NCBI GenBank assembly: GCA_003221085.1
Contig: QHUD01000090.1
Coordinates: 1 to 8,961, forward strand
DNA from: Gemmatimonadota bacterium
GTDB lineage: Bacteria; Gemmatimonadota; Gemmatimonadetes; Gemmatimonadales; GWC2-71-9
Direction of reading: 5' to 3'
DNA length: 8,961 nt
Shown piece after piece: positions 1 to 6,079 of this stretch. The notes beneath the pieces were generated by a model. That model was not told the origin of the DNA, searched no databases, and was given only the letters and a program-made list of their open reading frames with translations. A program made the position numbers and the translations under genes. The stretch's first letter is position 1; each line of letters starts with the position of its first letter.

Positions 1-502
1 TCCCGAATACTGGCGGAACCACTGGGCCGATCTGGACGACTTCGTGGCCGCCGGAGCCGATGGCTTCGAGATCGTGAACTGCGCACCCAAGGCGATCGGC
101 TTCCCGGCGGCGGCGCGCGAGCGCGTGCTCCAGGTGGCCGAGTCGCACGACCTGCTCGTGGTGGGCGCAAGCGACAATCACGGCTGGGGCCAGGTGACGT
201 GCGTGTGGAACCTCTCGAGCCCGAGCGCCCAGGGATACCGGTCAAACCGCGTGATCGCCCGTCCGATCGCGCTCGCTCAAGGCGAGTGGCAGGCGTGGAC
301 CGCCGCCTACACCCAGCCGTGGCTGATGCTCGCGGGGCTGTCGTGGAGCGAGCGGTCCAGCTGGCTCACCTGGATTCTCGTGATCCTCATCTACCGGGCC
401 GTGCCGCGGCGGGCGGGTGACCCGCCCGGGATCGGGATCTTGGCGCGCAGCCTGTCACTCAAGATTCTGCGGCTGCAGCGCCCCCCCGCCTCGACCGACT
501 GA
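1..502 (+). CDS. PHP-domain metal-dependent phosphoesterase family protein, C-terminal part (5' end outside window)
   Basis: The frame is open from base 2 to the TGA at 500-502, giving 166 residues with no start in view, so the gene begins before the window. The visible part opens with PEYWRNHWADLDDF, followed by DGFEIVN at about residues 20-26. LLVVGASDNHGWG at about residues 51-63 resembles the last metal-binding motif of PHP (polymerase and histidinol phosphatase) domains, where an Asp and a His close the metal site. A hydrophobic stretch near residues 120-132 (WLTWILVILIYRA) is followed by an Arg-rich tail, which suggests a membrane anchor at the C-terminus. Substrate and pathway cannot be told from this fragment. 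The GTG at 44-46 is an internal codon, not a credible start, because typical family sequence continues upstream of it. The GNAT gene follows with no gap. The PHP call rests on motif recognition alone. Confidence 0.7.
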   Translation, partial: PEYWRNHWADLDDFVAAGADGFEIVNCAPKAIGFPAAARERVLQVAESHDLLVVGASDNHGWGQVTCVWNLSSPSAQGYRSNRVIARPIALAQGEWQAWTAAYTQPWLMLAGLSWSERSSWLTWILVILIYRAVPRRAGDPPGIGILARSLSLKILRLQRPPASTD

Positions 503-1372
503 GTGGTGTCCGAGCTCCGCCTGCTCCGCTGCGGCGACGAGGCCGATCTCGACACGTTCCTCGCGCGCCACGCCGACACGTCCATGTTTCTCCGGTCCAA
601 CACGCGCTCGGCCGGCCTCACCGACCGGGGTGAGCCGATGCAAGCCACGTACGTAGCCGCGCTCGAGGGCGGGCGGATCGCGGGCGTCGCAGCTCACTGC
701 TGGAACGGGATGGTCCTGGTGCAGGCTCTGGAGCGGAGCCACGTCGTGGCAGCGGCGCGCGAGGCGGTGCGGCGGTCGGGCCGCACGGTGACCGGCTTCT
801 CCGGGCCGTGGGATCAGGTCGTCGCGGCGCGCCAGGCGCTCGGGCTGGGCGCGGCGCCGACCACCAAGGACAGCCGGGACGGGCTGTATGCGCTCGACCT
901 CGCCCGGCTGGTCGTTCCGCCGCAGCTCGCGAGCGGCGCACTGCGCTGCCGTCATCCGGCGGAGGGTGAGCTCGAGCTCCTGGTCGCGTGGCGAGTGCGA
1001 TTCGCCATCGAGGCGCTCGGCGCGGCCGACGGCCCCGAGCTCCACCAGGCGAGCACGGACGATGTACGACTCCAGCACCAGCGGGGAAGCGATTGGCTGC
1101 TCCTCGCCGGCGCGGCCCCGGTCTCCCACGCGGTGTTCAACGCCACGCTCCCCGACATCGTGCAAATCGGCGGCGTGTGGACCCCACCCGAATTCCGGGG
1201 CCGCGGCTACGCCCGCGCGGTCGTCGCCGGCTCGCTCTTGGCGGCGCGGAAACAGGGAGTTCACCGCGCCGTGTTGTTCGCCGATCCGGCGAACGAGGCC
1301 GCCCGGCGGGCGTACCTGTTCCTCGGGTTCCGGGTCGTGGGCGACTACGCGCTCGTGCTGTTGGCTCCCTAG
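503..1372 (+). CDS. GNAT family N-acetyltransferase
   Basis: This 289-residue protein has a clear GNAT acetyl-CoA-binding core at its C-terminus. IGGVWTPPEFRGRGYA (about 222-237) carries the R-G-x-G-type motif A that holds the pyrophosphate of acetyl-CoA. AVLFADPANEAARRAYLFLGF (about 256-276) is the usual motif B with the late Tyr and the LGF turn. The N-terminal half (LARHADTSMFLRSN, then a WNGM segment near 67-70) is typical of longer GNAT proteins that carry a degenerate first GNAT-like half. The acceptor substrate is unknown. Translation probably starts at GTG 503 (or GTG 506), directly after the upstream stop and without a Shine-Dalgarno site, so it likely depends on translational coupling. 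The TAG stop at 1370-1372 overlaps the stop of the convergent kinase gene. Confidence 0.85.
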   Translation: MVSELRLLRCGDEADLDTFLARHADTSMFLRSNTRSAGLTDRGEPMQATYVAALEGGRIAGVAAHCWNGMVLVQALERSHVVAAAREAVRRSGRTVTGFSGPWDQVVAARQALGLGAAPTTKDSRDGLYALDLARLVVPPQLASGALRCRHPAEGELELLVAWRVRFAIEALGAADGPELHQASTDDVRLQHQRGSDWLLLAGAAPVSHAVFNATLPDIVQIGGVWTPPEFRGRGYARAVVAGSLLAARKQGVHRAVLFADPANEAARRAYLFLGFRVVGDYALVLLAP

Positions 1373-3588
1373 CGCGTCGTCTCGGGGAAGCCGATGCGCC
1401 GATAGATGCGCTCCATCCGTGGATCGGTCTGGAGGCGGGTGAAGAAGGGGTAGCGCTTCGAGTAGACCAGGATGCCGTCGTGCTCATCGTCGCCAATACC
1501 GTCGACTGCACGTACTCCCGCCGCGCCCGGGCGAGCAGCTCGTCCCGAATTGCCTCCGCGTCGTCCAGCCGCCCAAGGGAGCTGTAGCAGACGGCCAGCG
1601 CCGCGAGCGTCCACGGGTGGCGTCCCGACGCCGTCACCGCCACCTCCAACGGCGCGATGGCCTCATCGCTCCGACCTAGATGGTTGTGCAGCAACCCCAA
1701 GTGGATCGTGGGGAGGAACATCGCGGGCGCGAGATCCGCCGCTCGCTGCAATGGCACCGCGGCCTCTTCATACCGCCCGGCGCCCATCAGCGTCATGCCG
1801 AGCTGCATGGTGAGCAACGACGCCAGCGGGTCGAGTTCCACGGCACGCCGGGCCTGGGCGACCGCCTCCTCAGCCCGCCCCTCGACGAAGACCAGATAGT
1901 AGGAAAGCCATTGCCGTGCGGCCACGGAGCGCGGATTCAGCTCGACGGCACGCCGCAAGTCGCGTGCGGCCCGCGGCCAGTCCCAATCGCAGATGAAGGC
2001 TAGCGCTCCCGAGGCGCAATGGACCTCAGCCAGGTCGGGTGCCAGCTCAAGGGCTCGCTGGACGGCGGCGCGGGCCTTGGATCGGAGCGCGTTGGGCGGC
2101 GCGAGCCCGTACTCCGCGAACACGGTGCAGGCATCGGCGAGGCCCGCGTGAGCCAGCGCGTAGTTCGGATCGAGCGCCAGCGCCTGATCGAAGCACCCGA
2201 GCGCCCGCTTGAGTCCGAGTCCGCGCTGCGCCAGGTAATACCGCCCCTTCAGGTAGAGATGGTAGGCGTCGAGATTCGCGGTGGCCGGCGTGACCAGCGG
2301 CGTCCCCTCACCGTCCAGGGTGACCCGGAGCCGGTTGGCGATCGCCTTCGCGATCTCGTCCTGGATCGCGAAGACGTCCGTCATCTCGCGGTCGTAGCGT
2401 TCCGACCAGAGATGGTAGCCGTCGCCCACCTTCACGAGCTGGGCGCCGATGCGCAGCCGGTTCCCTGCCTTGCGCACGCTCCCCTCCAGCACCGTCGCCA
2501 CCTTGAGCTTCGACCCGACCTCGGCCAGAACGGTCGCCGGCCCGCGAAACGCGAACGACGAGGTGCGCGCGGCCACTCGCAGGCCGGGCAGCTGGGTGAG
2601 CGCGTTGATAATCTCTTCGGCGATAGCCTCACTGAAATACTCAAAGTCGGGATCGCCGCTCAGGTTCGCGAACGGCAAGACCGCAATCGACTCGTCCCCC
2701 TCCCCGTCGGGCCCGGGTTCCTCGCGCGCGGTCAGGGCGCCGGCGAACTGGGCGGCCGTCGCGAACCGATCCGCCGGCACCTTGGCGAGCGCCGTCTGCA
2801 CGGCCCGCTCCAGGGCGTCGCGCACCGCTGGCCGCACGCTGCGGATCGGCGGGACTTGGTCGACCGAGTGGCGCGCCATCACCGCCTGCGCCGTCGTGCC
2901 CGTGAACGGCGCCGACCCGGTGAGCATCTCGTACACCACGCATCCGAGACTGTAGATGTCCGACCGGCCATCGAGCGACGCGCCACTCGTCGCCTGTTCC
3001 GGGCTCATGTAGGCCGGCGTGCCCACGATGGCGCCGGCGGCCGTGAGGGGCTCGAGCGTCGCGACCGTCACGGCGCGGGCGATCCCGAAGTCGGTCACGA
3101 CGGCGCTGCCCGCGGAGAACATGATGTTCTCCGGCTTGATGTCGCGGTGCACGATGCCGCGGCTGTGGGCGTACCCGAGGGCCTCGGCAATCTCGCTCGC
3201 GATGCGGACCGCGTCCTCGATCGATAGTTGGCGCTCGCGCTCCAGACGCCGCCGCAGCGTTTCGCCGTCGATGAAGGGCATCACGTAGAACAGCAGCCCG
3301 TCGGCTTCGCCGGAATCGTACAGCGGCACGACATGGGGGTGGGTCAGCCCGGCTGCGGTCTTGATCTCACGCAGAAAGCGCTCGACGCCGAGACTCGTGG
3401 CGAGCTCAGGATGGAGCACCTTGATAGCTACTGGCCGTTCGTGCCTGAGGTCGTCTCCCAGGTAGACCGTCGCCATCCCGCCACGGCCGACCTCACGGGC
3501 GACGGTGTAGCGGTCCGCGATGGCGACTTGGAGACGAGCGAGGAGGCCGTTCAGGCGGGCTCCGTGACGCGGGGGACGACTCCATCAT
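1369..3588 (-). CDS. Serine/threonine protein kinase with TolB-like and TPR regions; frame disrupted at both ends
   Basis: The main open stretch (ATG 3476 down to about 1500) encodes a Hanks-type kinase. Counting from ATG 3476, it has VAIK with Lys19, HRDIKPEN with catalytic Asp112, DFG at 129-131 and GTPAYMSPEQ at 152-161. A TolB-N-like region follows (SIAVLPFANLSGDPDFEYFS, about 263-282), then TPR-like helices from about 400 to 650. No transmembrane segment is visible, so it is probably cytoplasmic. The ATG at 3476 cannot be the true start: in-frame codons upstream encode VGRGG, completing the ATP-binding glycine loop, and LARLQVAIADRY before it. That extension has only a CTG (3554-3552) before a stop at 3587-3585. 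An ATG at 3588-3586, with GAAGG just upstream, would join it if one C were removed from the CCCCC tract at 3575-3571. Near 1500 the frame fails again: YVQSTVLA is lost into an Arg/Pro-rich tail running to 1137, while the family-like end (HDGILVYSKRYPFF ... RRIGFPETTR) lies in another frame ending at 1369. It follows dppA by 39 bp on the same strand. Kinase identity is firm; exact ends are not. Confidence 0.88.
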
Positions 3589-3627
3589 ACGGGCCTTCGC
3601 CCGACACGGCCAGGGCTGCCCGGCGGC

Positions 3628-4392
3628 TCAGGCCATCGCCGACAGATTCAGCAGCGTGCGCCACGCCCGGAACACTTCGGAGTAGTCCTCATGAGTAAAG
3701 GCGACCGTACGACCGGTGGTGCGCAGAGCCCCGGGGCAGAGCTCCGCCATATCCGCGTGGATCGTCATCGCGAAGTCCACCTCGAGCGTCACCGGCGCCC
3801 GGAGGGCGAACGGCGTGTGCTTGCGCTCGAGTGCCCGCGGAACCGCCTCGCGAATCATGCGGCACGCGACCGCGGGCGCGACGCTCTTCGCCGCGTGGCG
3901 GCTCACCCCCTCCTTCACGATCACCGTCGCCACGCCGTCCCCCAGCAGATCCTTCGCCTCGGCCGCGACGGCGGCGTCGCCGCTCACCAGAGCGACAGGC
4001 ACGGCGTACACACCCGCCAGCGCGGCGTTGAGCCCGAGCTCGCCCACGGCCTTCGCGTTGAGCCGCACGTCGTGAATCCGGTCGGCGTAGGTGTGGTCGA
4101 GAATGGCGTTGCGGGTGCCGGCACGAGCGTGGTAGCCGATGAACAGCGCCGCGTCGAAGCCGCCCCGCTGATCGATCTCCTGCATCATGGACCGGGGCTT
4201 CGGGTCCCCGGACACGAGCTCGGCCGCCTGATGCAGCTCCTCGGCGAGCAGATTGCGCATGAACCAGTGGCTGTCGTTCACGAGCACCTTGGTGGCGCCG
4301 GCGGCGAGTGCGCCTTCGACGGCGGCGTCGGTCTGGGACTCGTGGACGACGCCCGCGATCCCTTCCATGTCGACGGAGATGTAGACGCGCAT
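3628..4392 (-). CDS. dppA: M55 family metallopeptidase, DppA-like D-aminopeptidase
   Basis: This 254-residue protein matches the M55 D-aminopeptidases, two-zinc enzymes that remove N-terminal D-amino acids and act on D-Ala-D-Ala. The start SVDMEGIAG gives ligands Asp8 and Glu10. VNDSH gives His42, GYHARA gives His88 and VGELGLN gives Glu118. His100 in LDHTY sits where the catalytic His of Bacillus subtilis DppA is expected. These correspond to Asp8, Glu10, His60, His104, Glu133 and His115 of the B. subtilis enzyme as I recall it. The spacing from Glu10 to the first His is about 18 residues shorter than usual: the helix normally carrying a YER..R.MT.E-type pattern is missing, although the frame is kept. 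The ATG at 4392-4390 is right because the conserved N-terminus begins there; there is no strong Shine-Dalgarno site. It is probably first in a unit with the kinase, transcribed away from the membrane-protein operon across a shared control region. Confidence 0.88.
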   Translation of the reverse strand: MRVYISVDMEGIAGVVHESQTDAAVEGALAAGATKVLVNDSHWFMRNLLAEELHQAAELVSGDPKPRSMMQEIDQRGGFDAALFIGYHARAGTRNAILDHTYADRIHDVRLNAKAVGELGLNAALAGVYAVPVALVSGDAAVAAEAKDLLGDGVATVIVKEGVSRHAAKSVAPAVACRMIREAVPRALERKHTPFALRAPVTLEVDFAMTIHADMAELCPGALRTTGRTVAFTHEDYSEVFRAWRTLLNLSAMA

Positions 4393-4418
4393 CGGGTCAA
4401 AGCTATCTCTCGCCGTTG

Positions 4419-4433
4419 CTTTGTATTACAAAG
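4419..4433. promoter_or_regulatory. Perfect inverted repeat, probable operator
   Basis: CTTTGTATTACAAAG is a perfect palindrome with 7-bp arms around one central base. It overlaps a second perfect palindrome, AAGTACTT, at 4431-4438. The AT-rich block stands out in otherwise GC-rich DNA and lies between two divergent genes, directly before the TTGACA box at 4437-4442. Its size suits a dimeric winged-helix repressor, and such a regulator is encoded as the second gene of the rightward operon. That this protein binds here is inference. Confidence 0.65.
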
Positions 4434-4436
4434 TAC

Positions 4437-4465
4437 TTGACAAAAGCAGCGCGACGTGACATGCT
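4437..4465 (+). promoter_or_regulatory. Probable sigma70-type promoter for the rightward operon
   Basis: A consensus -35 box, TTGACA, lies at 4437-4442. A weak -10 candidate, CATGCT, lies at 4460-4465 after a 17-bp spacer. Transcription would start around 4472, at or next to the ATG at 4473, so the message would be leaderless or nearly so; this fits the lack of a Shine-Dalgarno site there. The -35 box touches the palindromes at 4419-4438, so a bound repressor would block RNA polymerase. The -10 match is poor, which limits confidence. Confidence 0.5.
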
Positions 4466-4472
4466 GCGTATC

Positions 4473-5057
4473 ATGGTCGCTCCTCGACCGCTGCACGATC
4501 GCGCGCTCGACAACCTCCGCTTCATCCGGCAGACGATGGAGCGCGCGGGATCGTTCACGGCCGTGCCGGGCTGGGGACAGGTGGCGGTCGGCGTCACCGC
4601 GCTCGCCGCGGCGTTCCTCGCCGCGCATCAGCGCACCCCGGAGCTGTGGCTCGCCACCTGGCTGGGCGAAGCCATCGTGGCGCTCGCGATCGGCGGCTCG
4701 ACCATGGTCCGGAAAGCGTACGCGGTGAACGATCCCATCCTGTCGGGCCCTGGGAGGCGCTTCGGCCTCAGCTTTCTGCCGCCGATGGTGGTGGGCGGTC
4801 TCTTGACCATGGTGCTGTACCGGGCCGGCCTGGTACACGCCCTACCCGGCACCTGGCTGCTGTTGTACGGCACGGGGTTCGTGACGGGGGGCGCATTCTC
4901 GGTCCGGATCGTCCCCGTCATGGGGATTTGCTTCATGCTCGTCGGCTCCGTGGCCCTGTTCGGACCGGCGGCGTGGGGTGACTGGCTCATGGCCGCGGGG
5001 TTCGGCGGCCTGCACATCGTGTTCGGCATGATCATTGCTTGGAGGTACGGTGGCTAA
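4473..5057 (+). CDS. Six-TM membrane protein of unknown function, partner of a winged-helix regulator
   Basis: This 194-residue protein has a soluble N-terminus (LHDRALDNLRFIRQTMERAG) followed by about six hydrophobic segments near residues 34-51, 57-74, 98-117, 124-143, 147-165 and 168-188, so it is an inner-membrane protein. I recognise it as a conserved hypothetical protein often paired with a small winged-helix regulator in Acidobacteria and Gemmatimonadota-like genomes, but I know no function. Recognisable stretches are FTAVPGWG, SGPGRRF, VTGGAFSVR and GFGGLHI. The frame is open as far back as 4308, but that part is antisense to dppA. ATG 4473 fits the promoter spacing; ATG 4461 (adding MLRI) is the alternative. 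The gene ends with TAA 5055-5057, overlapping the regulator start by 8 bp, so the two are translationally coupled. It could sense a membrane signal for the regulator, which is a guess from context. Confidence 0.75.
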   Translation: MVAPRPLHDRALDNLRFIRQTMERAGSFTAVPGWGQVAVGVTALAAAFLAAHQRTPELWLATWLGEAIVALAIGGSTMVRKAYAVNDPILSGPGRRFGLSFLPPMVVGGLLTMVLYRAGLVHALPGTWLLLYGTGFVTGGAFSVRIVPVMGICFMLVGSVALFGPAAWGDWLMAAGFGGLHIVFGMIIAWRYGG

Positions 5058-5418
5058 GCAGGGAGCTGCGAGGAAGAGCGAGGCGGTCGAGCACGGGCTG
5101 AAGGGCGAGCGCGGTGGATCACGCGCCGCCGAGCTCGATCGGCTGATCCACGAGCGCGTGCGCCTCGGCATCGTGAGCGCGCTCGCGGTGAACGATTCGC
5201 TGAGCTTCAACCAGCTCAAGGCGCTGCTCAAGACCTCGGACGGCAACTTGAGCGTGCACGCGCGCCGGCTCGAGGAGGCGCAATACATCACCTGCGCCAA
5301 GTCGTTCGAGGGGCGGATGCCCAAGACCGAGTATCGCCTCACCGCCGCCGGGCGGCGCGCGTTGGAGCGCTACCTGGACCACATGGAAGCGTTGATTCGC
5401 GCCACCCGTCAGGCGTGA
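5050..5418 (+). CDS. Winged-helix DNA-binding transcriptional regulator (HTH_27-like)
   Basis: This 122-residue protein has a basic N-terminal tail of about 25 residues and then a single winged-helix domain. LDRLIHERVRLGIVSALAV (29-47) is helix 1. LSFNQLKALLKTSDGNLSVHARRLEEAQYI (51-80) holds helix 2 and the recognition helix. CAKSFEGRMPKTEYRLTAAGRRAL (82-104) is the beta wing and the following helix. This order is typical of the small MarR/PadR-like winged-helix family, which act as dimeric repressors. GTG 5050 is chosen because GGAGG lies at 5041-5045, four bases before it; a TTG at 5035 in the same frame has no such site. The gene overlaps the membrane-protein stop and probably represses this operon through the palindrome at 4419-4433. 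No ligand-binding domain is present, so any signal must come through a partner or through modification. Confidence 0.85.
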   Translation: MAKQGAARKSEAVEHGLKGERGGSRAAELDRLIHERVRLGIVSALAVNDSLSFNQLKALLKTSDGNLSVHARRLEEAQYITCAKSFEGRMPKTEYRLTAAGRRALERYLDHMEALIRATRQA

Positions 5419-5430
5419 GGCATTTTTTTT
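5398..5430 (+). terminator. Possible weak intrinsic terminator or attenuator
   Basis: Bases 5398-5403 can pair with 5412-5417 (CGCGCC with GGCGTG, one G-U pair) around an 8-base loop, followed by a run of eight T at 5423-5430. The 5-base gap between stem and T run and the short stem make it weak. It sits over the end of the regulator gene and just before the ribosome binding site of the UppS-like gene, so it may set how much transcript reaches that gene. Confidence 0.3.
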
Positions 5431-5443
5431 GAGGACGAACTTT

Positions 5444-6079
5444 ATGTCGCAAAGCTCTTCTCTCCATGTCGCCATCGTGATGGACGGCAACGGGCGCTGG
5501 GCCGGGCGCCGGGGCCTGCCCCGCGTGGCCGGCCACCGCGCCGGCGCCGAGGCCGTGCGCCGGACGGTCGAAGCGGCCCCGGACTCGAGGGTCACCGCGC
5601 TCACGCTGTATGCGTTCTCCGCCGACAACTGGAAACGCCCGCCCGGTGAAGTCGCGGCGCTGATGCGCCTCTTCGCCCGCTACCTCCGCACCGAGACGCC
5701 GCGCCTCGCGGCGCACGGCGTGCGGCTCGAGCTGATCGGGCGTCGTGACCGCTTGCCCCTGCCGCTGGTCGCCGCGATCGACGCGGCAGAGCGCGCCACG
5801 GCGCGCGGGGCGCGGCTGCACCTGCGACTCGCGGTCGATTACTCCTCGCGCTGGGCGATCGCCGCGGGCGTCATTCTGCCGGACGTGGATCTCCTGATCC
5901 GCACGGGCGGCGAGCAGCGGCTTTCCGACTTCCTGTTGTGGGAGTGCGCGTACGCGGAGCTCTATTTCACCCCGACGATGTGGCCCGACTTCGGCGCGGC
6001 GCAGCTCGCCGCGGCGGTCGCCGAGTTTCGCGCGCGGGAGCGTCGCTTCGGCGGGTTGCCGGAAGTGGCGGCGGGATGA
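5444..6079 (+). CDS. uppS: Cis-prenyltransferase, UppS-like (isoprenyl transferase), with a shortened middle
   Basis: The family condenses isopentenyl diphosphate units onto farnesyl diphosphate to make undecaprenyl diphosphate, the lipid carrier for cell-wall glycans. This 211-residue protein shows HVAIVMDGNGRWA (8-20) with the catalytic Asp14, GHRAGAEAVRR (30-40), LTLYAFSADNWKRP (53-66), LIRTGGEQRLSDFLLWE (151-167) and AELYFTPTMWPDF (171-183), so all substrate-binding motifs are present. Against E. coli UppS (about 253 residues) the segment between the YGGR-like motif (here YSSR, 133-136) and RTGGE is about 29 residues short. YSSR instead of YGGR fits a divergent subfamily I associate with some Proteobacteria, in which this stretch is still normally present. 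ATG 5444 has GAGGA at 5431-5435, 8 bases upstream. The stop overlaps the next start as ATGA. Whether this is the only cell-wall UppS or a specialised paralogue, and whether it is active, cannot be told here. Confidence 0.87.
   Translation: MSQSSSLHVAIVMDGNGRWAGRRGLPRVAGHRAGAEAVRRTVEAAPDSRVTALTLYAFSADNWKRPPGEVAALMRLFARYLRTETPRLAAHGVRLELIGRRDRLPLPLVAAIDAAERATARGARLHLRLAVDYSSRWAIAAGVILPDVDLLIRTGGEQRLSDFLLWECAYAELYFTPTMWPDFGAAQLAAAVAEFRARERRFGGLPEVAAG

Noticed and set aside
500..502. TGA between the PHP and GNAT genes as a selenocysteine codon
   Set aside because: No SECIS-like hairpin is evident after it, and both neighbours look like natural protein ends for their families.
455..1264. 269-codon open frame on the minus strand opposite the GNAT gene
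   Set aside because: Shadow of the GNAT coding sequence; composition is typical of a GC-rich antisense frame.
1137..1368. Extension of the kinase frame across the GNAT gene
   Set aside because: The tail is Arg/Pro/Ser-rich and unlike the family, and the expected ending exists in another frame that stops at 1369.
2019..3227. 402-codon open frame on the plus strand opposite the kinase
   Set aside because: It is Arg/Gly/His-rich with no recognisable motif and lies fully antisense to clear kinase and TPR coding sequence; high GC at third positions creates such frames.
3691..4440. 249-codon open frame on the plus strand opposite dppA
   Set aside because: Low-complexity Arg/His/Gly composition, antisense to a gene with conserved metal-ligand motifs, and it runs through the control region.
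5035..5049. TTG start for the winged-helix regulator
   Set aside because: GTG 5050 has GGAGG four bases upstream, while the TTG has no ribosome binding site.
5429..5443. TTG start for the UppS-like gene
   Set aside because: It lies at the end of the T run; ATG 5444 has GAGGA at a good distance and leaves a normal short N-terminus.
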